64,000 nucleotides of DNA, taken from NCBI RefSeq assembly GCF_040096225.1, contig NZ_JBBMFC010000016.1, positions 1 through 64,000 on the forward strand. Direction: 5' to 3'. The translations under genes and the position numbers were made by a program. Below the pieces are notes generated by a model. The model saw nothing but the letters and a program-made list of their open reading frames with translations, was not told where the DNA came from and ran no database searches. The stretch's first letter is position 1. The number at the start of each line of letters is the position of its first letter. Positions 1 to 7,886 of the stretch are shown in pieces. The stretch is from Hominiventricola aquisgranensis (GTDB taxonomy: Bacteria; Bacillota; Clostridia; Lachnospirales; Lachnospiraceae).

Positions 1-13
1 AATTAATTATACC

Positions 14-51
14 AAAAAATCGCTCAGACCTCACGGTCTGGGCGATTTTTC
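14..51. terminator. Bidirectional intrinsic terminator
   Basis: A strong inverted repeat (stem around TCGCTCAGACC / GGTCTGGGCGA, loop TCAC) flanked by A-tract and T-tract on either side. It sits just downstream of the minus-strand symporter gene and would terminate it; the T-run on the plus strand means it can also stop transcription arriving from the left edge. Confidence 0.85.
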
Positions 52-93
52 TGTCAGGGGAGTTTTTTTACAGCCCCAATAATTTACTGCTCA

Positions 94-1320
94 CTATTTA
101 TTTGCTTTGCGTACTTCTTTTTTTGCTTCCATATTAGATACGACCATGGTACAAGCTGCATCACCGGTAATATTAACGGTTGTCCGACCCATATCGAAGA
201 TACGGTCGACACCTGCTACCAGCGCGATACCATCGATTGGAAGTCCAACAGAGGTCAGTACCATTGCCAGCATAACCATACCTGCTCCCGGTACACCTGC
301 GGTTCCGATGGAAGCCAAAGTTGCGGTCAGGACAATGGTCAGCATCTGCGGCAGAGTCAGCTGAATACCATAGCAGGATGCGATAAAAATCGCACATACG
401 CCCTGATAGATAGCAGTACCATCCATATTGATAGTTGCTCCCAGCGGAAGAACGAAGGAAGCGATCTCACGTTTTGCACCAAGCTTCTCGGTACAGCTTA
501 AGTTGATCGGCAGAGTTCCCACAGAAGATGCACTGGAAAATGCAAACATGATCGCCGGCATCATTCCTTTGAAGAATTTCACAGGACTCATGCCGCCCAG
601 TGTGCTGACTGTCAGAGAGTAAACAACCACTGCATGTACAAAATAGCAGATATAAGCAGCCAGCAGTACCATAGCCAGAGAACCGATGATGGTCGGACCA
701 TTGGATGCAATAACCGGGCACAGCAGGCAGAACACACCGATCGGTGATAACTTCAGGATCATTTCCATACATTTCATAAAGATCTCATTCAGATCGTTAA
801 ATGCATTTACCACACGGACATTTTTCTCACCCACCAGAATAATGGCAAAACCAAGAATAATAGCCATCACGATGACCTGAAGCATATTCGCCTCTACCAT
901 TGGAGAGATGAAGTTGGACGGAAAAATATTTACCAGCGTATCCATAAAGGAGGTTGCCTCTGCAGCCTCATAGGACAGATCCGTGGTTGCAACCACCGGG
1001 AACATTCCCTTGAACAGATTACCGCCAACCAGTCCGATGGTTACGGCAAATGCAGTAGTGCACAGATAAAAGACAACGGTTTTCAGTCCGATAGATCCGA
1101 CTTTCCTGATATCACTCATGGAAATGATACCACACATGATGGAGAACAGAACAATCGGGCACACAATAAATTTGATCAGGTTCAGGAAGATCGTTCCGAA
1201 CGGTTTAATATAGTTGGTTGCAAAATCTGCATAATTCTGCATCAGCAGACCTGCAATAATGGCCAGTACCAGTGCAATAAAGATCTGCATGGCCAGCGAC
1301 ATTTTCTTCTTTTCTTTCAT
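94..1320 (-). CDS. Dicarboxylate/amino acid:cation symporter (DAACS family)
   Basis: Secondary transporter of the GltP/SstT/DctA family, which moves glutamate, aspartate, serine/threonine or C4-dicarboxylates with Na+ or H+. About 408 residues, usual family length, strongly hydrophobic with around eight membrane helices. Family hallmarks are visible in the C-terminal half: the serine-rich SSASSVGTLP re-entrant loop, the NMDGTAIYQG motif and GTAGVPGAG. I start it at MKEKKKMSL because GAGG lies 8-10 nt upstream; an upstream in-frame ATG at 1374 lies inside a hairpin and has no ribosome site. Its own promoter lies at 1419-1447, with a terminator-like hairpin between promoter and gene, so read-through control is possible. 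Substrate cannot be set from sequence. Confidence 0.9.
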   Translation of the reverse strand: MKEKKKMSLAMQIFIALVLAIIAGLLMQNYADFATNYIKPFGTIFLNLIKFIVCPIVLFSIMCGIISMSDIRKVGSIGLKTVVFYLCTTAFAVTIGLVGGNLFKGMFPVVATTDLSYEAAEATSFMDTLVNIFPSNFISPMVEANMLQVIVMAIILGFAIILVGEKNVRVVNAFNDLNEIFMKCMEMILKLSPIGVFCLLCPVIASNGPTIIGSLAMVLLAAYICYFVHAVVVYSLTVSTLGGMSPVKFFKGMMPAIMFAFSSASSVGTLPINLSCTEKLGAKREIASFVLPLGATINMDGTAIYQGVCAIFIASCYGIQLTLPQMLTIVLTATLASIGTAGVPGAGMVMLAMVLTSVGLPIDGIALVAGVDRIFDMGRTTVNITGDAACTMVVSNMEAKKEVRKANK

Positions 1321-1358
1321 GAGTATTTCCTCGCTTCCCTCTTGTAGTTTACATAATG

Positions 1359-1400
1359 AAAAAAAAGATGACATTACAAAATTATTTGAAATGTCATCTT
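1359..1400 (-). terminator. Intrinsic terminator of the Fe-S reductase gene, within the symporter leader
   Basis: On the minus strand AAGATGACATT and AATGTCATCTT form an 11-bp stem followed directly by a run of about nine T. It would end transcription of the sulfite-reductase-like gene (stop at 1467). Because the symporter promoter at 1419-1447 lies upstream of it, the hairpin is also in the symporter 5' leader and could act as an attenuator. Confidence 0.8.
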
Positions 1401-1418
1401 CGTCATCACTAATATAGG

Positions 1419-1447
1419 ATTATATCATGTTGATTTTATGGTTGCAA
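1419..1447 (-). promoter_or_regulatory. Sigma-A type promoter for the symporter gene
   Basis: Minus strand TTGCAA, 17-nt spacer, TATAAT with a TGA extended -10. Predicted start of transcription is near 1412, upstream of the terminator hairpin at 1366-1400. Confidence 0.65.
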
Positions 1448-1466
1448 GATGGAATTCCATCCCATT

Positions 1467-2405
1467 TTATTTGGTTTTCAGCTCTGCTGTCAGGATCTCT
1501 TCTTTTCTATCCAAAATCTCATCAGAGAGAAGCTGCTTTTCCACATTTTCAAAGCCAAGCCGCTCGATGGTATTGGCAAAACGCTCACCCACATAGCCCT
1601 GGTCACGATACAGAAGGATTGCTTTCTCGATCACGTTCAGTGCCTCATCCTTGCTGGTAAAGATCTTGCCAAGTGCACGTCCCTGGGACACCTGTTTTCC
1701 CCAGCGTCCGCCGATATAGATCTTAAATCCATACTGACCATCCACGATAGAATCAAAACGGCAATGTCCAATGCAGCGACCGCAATGGTTACATTTCTCC
1801 TCATCTCTTACCAGAACACCATCGATCACCTTTGACGCACCAATCGGACAGGCTTCCTCAATAGCGCATTTTTTACAGCCCTTGCAAAGCTCTTTATGAA
1901 ATTCCGGGATTCTCTGACCGATGATTCCCAGATCATTCAGGTTCGGTTTTACACAGTTATTCGGGCATCCACCTACTGCGATCTTGAATTTATGCGGCAA
2001 TTTGATGTCATGATAAGCCACATAAAAACGATGATGAATCTCCTCAGAGATTCCAAAGGAATCCAGCAGACCATACTGACAGGTGGTTCCCTTACAGGAC
2101 ACGATCGGTCTTACCTTCGGACCGGTTCCTCCGGTGGTCAGTCCTTCTTTTGCGATAAACTCACGGAATGCTTCGATATTTTCATAAGGAATGCCCTGCA
2201 CCTCCACAGTCAGTCTGGTGGTAAATGTCAGATTACCGTTTCCAAATTTTTCTGCGGCCTCTGCCAGGCATCTGTGCTGTGCCACAGTCACCTTTCCGTT
2301 CACAGTGATCACACGGGCGGAAAAGTTATCCGTTCCTTTGTTATTCAGAAATCCCAGACCCTTCAGGCGCTGCTCTTCCTCTTTGCTGATGGTTAATGCT
2401 GCCAT
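1467..2405 (-). CDS. Sulfite/nitrite reductase-like siroheme Fe-S protein (AsrC-like)
   Basis: 312 residues. The N-terminal half has the ferredoxin-like half domain of siroheme sulfite/nitrite reductases, followed by the cluster ligands SCKGTTCQYG (about residues 103-112) and GGCPNNC (about 146-152). Two ferredoxin-type 4Fe-4S motifs follow: CKGCKKC...CP (first with a longer CX5CP gap) and CNHCGRCIGHC. This layout is that of AsrC of anaerobic sulfite reductase and of related small clostridial reductases. No asrA or asrB electron-transfer partner is next to it, so its redox partner and exact substrate are unknown. Start ATG follows AAGGAGG. Divergent from a LysR regulator with a shared 156-bp intergenic region, which probably controls it. 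Confidence 0.82.
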   Translation of the reverse strand: MAALTISKEEEQRLKGLGFLNNKGTDNFSARVITVNGKVTVAQHRCLAEAAEKFGNGNLTFTTRLTVEVQGIPYENIEAFREFIAKEGLTTGGTGPKVRPIVSCKGTTCQYGLLDSFGISEEIHHRFYVAYHDIKLPHKFKIAVGGCPNNCVKPNLNDLGIIGQRIPEFHKELCKGCKKCAIEEACPIGASKVIDGVLVRDEEKCNHCGRCIGHCRFDSIVDGQYGFKIYIGGRWGKQVSQGRALGKIFTSKDEALNVIEKAILLYRDQGYVGERFANTIERLGFENVEKQLLSDEILDRKEEILTAELKTK

Positions 2406-2477
2406 GCTTGTCCTCCTTTATCTGCTTTGTATATTCATTTCGCCGCATCTTATGATTCCGGCTCACATATTGTCTCT

Positions 2478-2506
2478 ATCATATCACTTGCCTATCTATT
2501 TGAAAA
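2478..2506 (-). promoter_or_regulatory. Candidate promoter for the sulfite-reductase-like gene
   Basis: Minus strand TTTTCA, 17-nt spacer, TATGAT preceded by TGA. The -35 is weak, as expected for an activator-dependent (LysR) promoter. Confidence 0.5.
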
Positions 2507-2528
2507 ATGATAATATTTTATGAAAACA

Positions 2529-2543
2529 ATAGGTTTTACCTAT
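2529..2543. promoter_or_regulatory. Candidate LysR-type binding site
   Basis: ATAGGT-TTT-ACCTAT, a perfect 6-bp inverted repeat 19 bp upstream of the LysR start codon in the divergent intergenic region. LysR regulators commonly bind such T-N11-A dyads and repress their own gene. Assignment rests on position and symmetry only. Confidence 0.4.
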
Positions 2544-2561
2544 ATATTGAGGAGGTTTTCC

Positions 2562-3506
2562 ATGACGATCCGTCATCTTACGATTTTTCTTGCAGTTGCC
2601 GAATATGGCACCATGAGTGCTGCTGCGGAACACTTATATCTTTCTCAGCCAACGATCAGTCAGGCGATCCGGGAGTTGGAAAAGCATTACAATGGATTAC
2701 TGTTTGAACGGTTAGGGAAGAAACTATACCTGACCGACCGTGGAACACTTCTGCTCCCTCAGGCCAGGGAACTTGTGAACCGGTTCACAGAAGTGGAAGA
2801 ACTGATGTTGAACCAGGGGCAGACTTCCATTCTGAAGCTTGGAAGCACACTGACCGTCGGAACCTGTCTAACTCCCACCGTTATGCTGAAACTGGAAGAA
2901 TCCACCCCCGGTCTGGAAGTCCATTCCTATGTAAGCAATACCTTAGAGATTGAACAGAAACTATTAAAATCTGAGCTGGATGCTGCGGTAGTAGAAGGCG
3001 AAATCCAATCTCCGGATCTGGTAGTGATCCCCATTATTGATGATTGTCTGGTTCTTGCCGCCGGAAAACACCACCCATTTTATGAACGCAACCTGATCTT
3101 TTCCGATGAACTGAACGGTCAACCCTTTGCTATGCGCGAAAAAGGCAGCGGCACCCGGCAGCTTTTTGAGAATTATGCTGATAAGCATAAGCTTCTTCTT
3201 AAAGTCACCTGGGAAGCCAACTGCCCCCGTACCATTTTAAATGCGGTTCTCTATAATAAAGTGCTGTCCGTCATGTCTCTGCGACTCATGCCTCATGAGA
3301 TCCGACACCAACGACTTCGAATCTTCCACAACGAAGATCTGGAATGGAACCGCACCTTTAAGCTGGTCTACCATAAAAACAAATTTCTCACACCGGCCAT
3401 CTACGAGCTGGAGAAAATTCTGTGGCAATATCAGTCGATCAAACTTCCGCCAGAATGCGGGATTCTGCGAAATCGAATCACTGATCCCTCTCCCGCAGCC
3501 GTTTAA
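2562..3506 (+). CDS. LysR-family transcriptional regulator
   Basis: 314 residues beginning MTIRHLTIFLAVAEYGT, the classic LysR winged-helix N-terminus (helix-turn-helix about residues 16-36, SAAAEHLYLSQPTISQAIRE), followed by a periplasmic-binding-protein-like effector domain. I choose this start, not the upstream ATG at 2520, because GAGGAGG lies 6 nt before it and it gives the family's usual N-terminus. Divergent from the siroheme Fe-S reductase gene, the normal position for a LysR activator of its neighbour, so a role in sulfur or nitrogen oxyanion metabolism is inferred. The last 29 bases overlap the 3' end of the convergent rarA gene. Confidence 0.88.
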   Translation: MTIRHLTIFLAVAEYGTMSAAAEHLYLSQPTISQAIRELEKHYNGLLFERLGKKLYLTDRGTLLLPQARELVNRFTEVEELMLNQGQTSILKLGSTLTVGTCLTPTVMLKLEESTPGLEVHSYVSNTLEIEQKLLKSELDAAVVEGEIQSPDLVVIPIIDDCLVLAAGKHHPFYERNLIFSDELNGQPFAMREKGSGTRQLFENYADKHKLLLKVTWEANCPRTILNAVLYNKVLSVMSLRLMPHEIRHQRLRIFHNEDLEWNRTFKLVYHKNKFLTPAIYELEKILWQYQSIKLPPECGILRNRITDPSPAAV

Positions 3507-4800
3507 GCCGATCACCGATCACCTTCTCATAACCAATGTCCGTGGGATGGTAGAATGTCTGTCCCACCAGTTCATCTGGCAGATACTGCTGCTTCACATA
3601 ATGCTCTGGATAATCATGAGCATACTTATAGCCGATGCCATGTCCCAGCTTTTCTGCACCACCATAATGCTTATCCTGCAGATGAACCGGAACGGTGGTC
3701 GTAGTAGACTTCACCGCTGCCATGGCATCAAAGATTGCATTGCAGGCTGCATTGCTCTTAGGCGCACCTGCCACATAAGAAGCGGCCTGGGACAAGATGA
3801 TCTGTGCTTCCGGCATACCGATCCGCTCCACTGCCTGAGCTGCTGCCACCGCCACCTGAATGGCCTGTGGATCTGCATTTCCCACATCCTCCGATGCGCA
3901 GATCATGATCCTGCGGGCAATAAATTTAATATCTTCCCCGGCATACAGCATTTTCGCCAGATAAAAGACCGCCGCATCCGGATCCGATCCCCTCATACTC
4001 TTGATAAATGCCGAGATCGTATCATAATGATTATCTCCGCCTTTGTCATAGCGGACCACTTTTTTCTGAATACACTGAGATGCCACCTCCAGCGTAATGT
4101 GGATCTTTCCATCCTCACTTTTCTCTGTAGTCAGAATTCCAAGCTCCAGCGCATTTAACGCATTTCTTGCATCTCCTCCGGCAATATCTGCCAGAAAATC
4201 CAGCGCATCCTCATCTGCCACCGCCTGGTAGGCACCCATGCCCTTTTCCATGTCAGTAAGTGCACGCTTCAGAAGTTGCTTGATATCCGCAGGTTCCAGT
4301 GCTTTCAGTTCAAAGACAATCGACCGGGACAGTAATGCGCCATTTACTTCAAAATACGGATTTTCGGTGGTGGCACCAATCAGGATCAATGTACCGTCCT
4401 CCACAAAAGGAAGCAGATAATCCTGCTGACTCTTATTAAACCGGTGGATCTCATCTACAAACAGGATCGTGTGTTTGCCGTACATGCCCAGATTGTCCTT
4501 TGCCTGACGCACCACATCCTCCATATCCTTTTTACCTGCCACCGTAGCATTGATCTGGGTAAACTCTGCCTTCGTTGTATGAGCGATCACCTTTGCAATG
4601 GTGGTCTTTCCGGTTCCAGGCGGGCCATAAAAGATCACAGATCCAAGCTTATCTGCCCGGATCGCACGATAAAGCAGCTTGTCCTTTCCTATAATATGCT
4701 GCTGTCCCACGATCTCTTCCAGTGTCTCCGGCCGCATACGCGATGCCAGCGGCGCTTCGGATTTCATGGTATTAGTTCTCATATAGTCAAATAAATCCAT
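3478..4800 (-). CDS. rarA: Replication-associated recombination protein A (RarA/MgsA)
   Basis: AAA+ ATPase of the RarA/MgsA/WRNIP1 family, a clamp-loader relative that acts at stalled replication forks. 440 residues, standard length. Visible: the N-terminal LASRMRPETLEEIVGQQH box typical of clamp-loader AAA proteins, Walker A GPPGTGKTT (residues 59-67), Walker B ILFVDEIHRF (about 112-121), sensor-1 GATTEN, and the C-terminal tetramerisation region with SNAACNAIFDAM. Monocistronic, convergent with lysR (29-bp overlap of 3' ends) and divergent from the HAD gene. Confidence 0.95.
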   Translation of the reverse strand: MDLFDYMRTNTMKSEAPLASRMRPETLEEIVGQQHIIGKDKLLYRAIRADKLGSVIFYGPPGTGKTTIAKVIAHTTKAEFTQINATVAGKKDMEDVVRQAKDNLGMYGKHTILFVDEIHRFNKSQQDYLLPFVEDGTLILIGATTENPYFEVNGALLSRSIVFELKALEPADIKQLLKRALTDMEKGMGAYQAVADEDALDFLADIAGGDARNALNALELGILTTEKSEDGKIHITLEVASQCIQKKVVRYDKGGDNHYDTISAFIKSMRGSDPDAAVFYLAKMLYAGEDIKFIARRIMICASEDVGNADPQAIQVAVAAAQAVERIGMPEAQIILSQAASYVAGAPKSNAACNAIFDAMAAVKSTTTTVPVHLQDKHYGGAEKLGHGIGYKYAHDYPEHYVKQQYLPDELVGQTFYHPTDIGYEKVIGDRLKRLRERDQ

Positions 4801-4892
4801 GGTATCTTTCCTTTCTGAGTTCCCTTTTCCCTGTCAGATATGGTACAATCCCTGTATACGATCAACCATAAGAAAAAAGGAGTATAACATCT

Positions 4893-5549
4893 ATGCAATA
4901 TCAGGCAGTTGTTTTTGACATGGACGGCGTTATCTTCGATACAGAACGTCTGGTCATCGAATTTTGGAAAGAAGTAGCTAAAAAACACAATATCCCAAAT
5001 GTAGAACACACTTGCATTCAATGTCTTGGTACCAATCGTGTACGTACTCGGGAAATATTTCTGGAAAATTACGGTGCAGATTTTCCCTTTGATCCGTATC
5101 GTGCAGAAGTGACTGAGCTTTTTAATACTCACTATAAGGGTGTACCGCTTCCTACCAAACCCGGCATTCGTGAACTGTTAAACTATCTTCAGGAACAGGA
5201 CATCAAAGTCGGTCTTGCCTCCTCCACGGCCCAGCATCTGGTGCGTGATGAGATCGGCACTGCAGGACTTCTTCCCTATTTTCAGACACTGGTCTGCGGA
5301 GATATGGTGGAACACAGTAAACCAGCTCCTGATATTTTTCTGAAGGCCTGCGAAATTCTTAACGCAGACCCCACAAAGTCCATTGCCATTGAGGATTCTT
5401 TTAACGGCATCCGTTCTGCTCACTGCGCAGGCATGACTCCGATCATGGTTCCTGACCAGGTACAGCCGACAGATGAGATCCGCACACTTGCCTTTCATGT
5501 CATGCCAAGTCTTCTCGATGTATTAAACTGGCTGAAAACTCTCGCATAA
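4893..5549 (+). CDS. HAD-superfamily phosphatase / beta-phosphoglucomutase-like hydrolase
   Basis: 218-residue haloacid dehalogenase hydrolase of subfamily IA with an alpha-helical cap. Motif I is FDMDGVIFDTE (nucleophile Asp9, acid Asp11), motif II the LASST segment, motif III Lys of SKPAPDIF, motif IV IEDSFNG. These are the marks of the beta-phosphoglucomutase/phosphoglycolate phosphatase group that acts on small phosphorylated sugars. Start follows AAAAAGGAG. A TGG-TACAAT extended -10 lies about 50 bp upstream. Substrate cannot be predicted. Confidence 0.85.
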   Translation: MQYQAVVFDMDGVIFDTERLVIEFWKEVAKKHNIPNVEHTCIQCLGTNRVRTREIFLENYGADFPFDPYRAEVTELFNTHYKGVPLPTKPGIRELLNYLQEQDIKVGLASSTAQHLVRDEIGTAGLLPYFQTLVCGDMVEHSKPAPDIFLKACEILNADPTKSIAIEDSFNGIRSAHCAGMTPIMVPDQVQPTDEIRTLAFHVMPSLLDVLNWLKTLA

Positions 5550-5585
5550 GTGTATTATACTGATTTTCAGAAATGGATACAAGCA

Positions 5586-6422
5586 TTACTCCAGATTCAG
5601 TTTGTTGGTCAACACATACTCCGTGATCACATGGTATACAGCTACCTGTATTCCATTTATCACCAGCATGATCAGCATATACAGGGTGATGATCAATCCT
5701 GCATTACCCGCCGTGATATTCACCAGATTATCCGGTAATATGTTCGTGACGATCATGGTGCCGATATTAGTGATGGTACTCACAGCCATATTTAAGCCAA
5801 TATAAGCCAGAAATGATCCTGCTACCCGATGACCCTCCATCAACTGACCCAGAGACATAGATGCATAGAGCATATAGATTCCGCAGATGCTTGTGACGAT
5901 CAGGAACAGGATTCCAAGCACGATCAGAACACCTGTGTAAGCACCAAGCTCTCCTGTCATTGATCTCCATATTACACTGAACGTATATCCCATACTGTAA
6001 AAGATCTCCTTGGAGATGCCAAGGAACAGGATCAGGCAGGAAAGTGCCGCAATCAGACCACTGATCAGATTTACAATGGCCGCCACGATCACCTTGGATA
6101 CGATGAGCTGCCATACTTCCACCGGAAGGGTAAATGCCAGATAACCTTCTTCTTTCAGAAGACCGTTCCAGAATCTGCGGATCACCAGGATCAGTGTCAT
6201 GATCATCATGCCGACGATCACTGCCACAAAAAGGACTGCAAGGATTCCAAGCAGGATCGGACCTATATATTCAGAAAATACATTCATAAGCGGTCCGTCT
6301 GCTACCGAAAGCAGATGAATGGTTGCGCTCAGCATTACTGCGATGACCGGTGCCACGATCCAGACCGGAATAAACACGCGGATCAGAGATTTGATATCAT
6401 ATTTCACCAGCTTACTTAACAT
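5586..6422 (-). CDS. ABC transporter permease (ABC-2-like)
   Basis: 278 residues, almost entirely membrane helices (about six) joined by short loops, no enzymatic motif. It is the last gene of a GntR - ATPase - permease operon, the order seen in YtrA-type loci that respond to cell-wall or membrane stress. Start MLSKLVKYDIKSL is chosen because GGGAGGTG lies 6 nt upstream; it overlaps the ATPase gene's end by 11 nt, suggesting coupled translation. Substrate or role in export is unknown. Confidence 0.8.
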   Translation of the reverse strand: MLSKLVKYDIKSLIRVFIPVWIVAPVIAVMLSATIHLLSVADGPLMNVFSEYIGPILLGILAVLFVAVIVGMMIMTLILVIRRFWNGLLKEEGYLAFTLPVEVWQLIVSKVIVAAIVNLISGLIAALSCLILFLGISKEIFYSMGYTFSVIWRSMTGELGAYTGVLIVLGILFLIVTSICGIYMLYASMSLGQLMEGHRVAGSFLAYIGLNMAVSTITNIGTMIVTNILPDNLVNITAGNAGLIITLYMLIMLVINGIQVAVYHVITEYVLTNKLNLE

Positions 6423-7146
6423 TCCACTCACCTCCCTCAAATGGTACTGCCCGAAATTCCTGTCGGAACAGTTCATCTACGGACATGCCTTCTTTTTCGC
6501 GGATATCATCCACCTGTTCCTGGCGAACGATCTGTCCGTCCTTTAAAAATACGACTTCATCCAGCACCCGCTCCACATCTGCGATCAGATGGGTAGAGAT
6601 CAGTACTGTGCCGTCCGGATTGTAATTATTCAAAATGGTTGACAGGATGAAATCTCTGGCTGCCGGGTCCACACCGGCGATGGGCTCGTCGAGAAGATAC
6701 AGTTTTGCCTGTCTGCTCATGACCAGTACCAACTGAACTTTCTCTTTATTTCCTTTTGACAGGGTCTTCATCTTCAACTTGGTATCAATTCCCAGTTCCT
6801 GACACATCTTTTCCGCCCGTGCCCGGTCAAAATCCTCATAAAAATCTTCAAACAGCTCCAGCAGATCTGTAATCTTCATCCAGTCTGCAAAATAAGGCTT
6901 GTCCGGAAGATAACTGATCACTGATTTGGTATGTATGCCCGGCTCCTCCCCGTCAATGGTCACCATTCCCTGATCCGGCTTCAAAAGTCCGTTCAGGATC
7001 TTGATCAAGGTTGTCTTACCGGATCCATTGGGTCCTAACAGACCCACAATCTTTCCACTTTCCAGTCTCAGATTCACACCGCAAAGAGCTTCTTTTCTGC
7101 CGTATCTCTTGTGCAGATCCTGACACTGTATCAATATCTCACTCAT
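6412..7146 (-). CDS. ABC transporter ATP-binding protein (YtrB-like)
   Basis: 244 residues, single nucleotide-binding domain. Walker A GPNGSGKTTLI (about residues 38-48), Walker B KLYLLDEPIAGVDP, switch His in ISTHL. The signature region is divergent (TLSKGNKEK instead of LSGGQ), as is frequent in YtrB/EcsA-like exporter ATPases. Start overlaps the GntR gene by 4 nt (ATGA) and its end overlaps the permease gene by 11 nt, so the three are one translationally coupled unit. Confidence 0.88.
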   Translation of the reverse strand: MSEILIQCQDLHKRYGRKEALCGVNLRLESGKIVGLLGPNGSGKTTLIKILNGLLKPDQGMVTIDGEEPGIHTKSVISYLPDKPYFADWMKITDLLELFEDFYEDFDRARAEKMCQELGIDTKLKMKTLSKGNKEKVQLVLVMSRQAKLYLLDEPIAGVDPAARDFILSTILNNYNPDGTVLISTHLIADVERVLDEVVFLKDGQIVRQEQVDDIREKEGMSVDELFRQEFRAVPFEGGEWNVK

Positions 7147-7505
7147 TCTTTCATGCTCCTTTCCAAAAGCTGTACTGCCTGTTCTTTGCTGTAACCGAGC
7201 TCTGCAGTTGCCTCAAAGAACTGATCGATAATATTTCCTGCAAGTCTGGATCGCATGGCTTCCAGCACGCCTTCATCTTCCGTCACGGTTCTCCCGATTG
7301 TCCGGTTCGGTATACTTAAGCCTTCCCCGTCCAACGCGGCCAATGCCCGCTGCATGGTATTGGGATTCACACCTGCTTCTGCAGCCAGGTCACGCACTGT
7401 TGGAAGTTTTTCTCCGGCTTTATACCATCCAGACAGGATCCGCCTGGTCAGCTGCTCTTCCAACTGCATCCAGATTGGTCTGCTGTCATCCAATTTCCAC
7501 TCCAT
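7143..7505 (-). CDS. GntR-family (YtrA-type) transcriptional repressor
   Basis: 120 residues: a GntR winged helix (PIWMQLEEQLTRRILSG, then KLPTVRDLAAEAGVNPNTM as the recognition region) with only a short helical tail, the length of the YtrA subfamily, which dimerises without a ligand-binding domain. It heads the ABC operon and likely represses it. A perfect 10-bp inverted repeat overlaps the -10 box just upstream (7524-7549), a fitting operator. Start follows AAAGGAG. Confidence 0.88.
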   Translation of the reverse strand: MEWKLDDSRPIWMQLEEQLTRRILSGWYKAGEKLPTVRDLAAEAGVNPNTMQRALAALDGEGLSIPNRTIGRTVTEDEGVLEAMRSRLAGNIIDQFFEATAELGYSKEQAVQLLERSMKE

Positions 7506-7523
7506 ATGCTGTACTCCTTTCTC

Positions 7524-7575
7524 TATTGTATTATTTATTTAATACAATAATAATTCCATACAAACGATTTGTCAA
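7524..7575 (-). promoter_or_regulatory. Promoter with embedded operator of the GntR/ABC operon
   Basis: Minus strand TTGACA (7570-7575), 17-nt spacer, TATTAT (7547-7552). Overlapping the -10 and the start site is a perfect dyad, TATTGTATTA-N6-TAATACAATA (7524-7549). A GntR dimer bound here would block RNA polymerase, so autoregulation is inferred. Confidence 0.75.
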
Positions 7576-7596
7576 CAGATTTTCGAAAAATCCATG

Positions 7597-7837
7597 ACAG
7601 CCCCGGATGATAGAACAAACCGTTACCTGCAGCAGCCCGCAAAGTCAGCAATAAACTGCGCTGCTATGACTTGGAGCGAACAAACTGGTTCGGTGTATTG
7701 TCGGGAGCGTACACGTTTCGTGTACGAATCCAGACAATATAGCGGGCCAGTTTTGTCCGATACACGTCATACGAGCTTTTATGCTGACTTCGTGGGCTGT
7801 TGTATATACGATCTTTTATTCTATCATCCGGGGCTGT
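7597..7837. repeat. Long palindromic element, copy A
   Basis: A 241-bp stretch that folds almost end to end on itself. The outer arms ACAGCCCCGGATGATAGAA / TTCTATCATCCGGGGCTGT are perfect complements, a second pair (about GCAAAGTCAGCA / TGCTGACTTCGT) is nearly so, and the centre is CGTACACG-TTT-CGTGTACG (7708-7726). Inner blocks TATGACTTGGAGCGAACA and TGTCCGATACACGTCATA are shared with copies B and C near 62.2-62.8 kb. It fills most of the 381-bp gap between the GntR promoter and spoIIIAH; no ORF. It may be a structured RNA, a non-autonomous mobile element or a cruciform binding site. Confidence 0.8.
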
Positions 7838-7886
7838 TACAATTTTTGTAAACTTCTCCGGGCTGTTGTAGATTTCCCCGAAAAGT

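Noticed and set aside
3241..4158. A 305-codon plus-strand frame after lysR.
   Set aside because: Antisense to rarA and overlapping the lysR 3' end; Cys/His/Arg-rich composition typical of shadows.
7590..7850. A rho-independent terminator for spoIIIAH.
   Set aside because: The hairpin is far longer than a terminator (241 bp), has no T-run directly after the stem, and recurs elsewhere with a conserved core.
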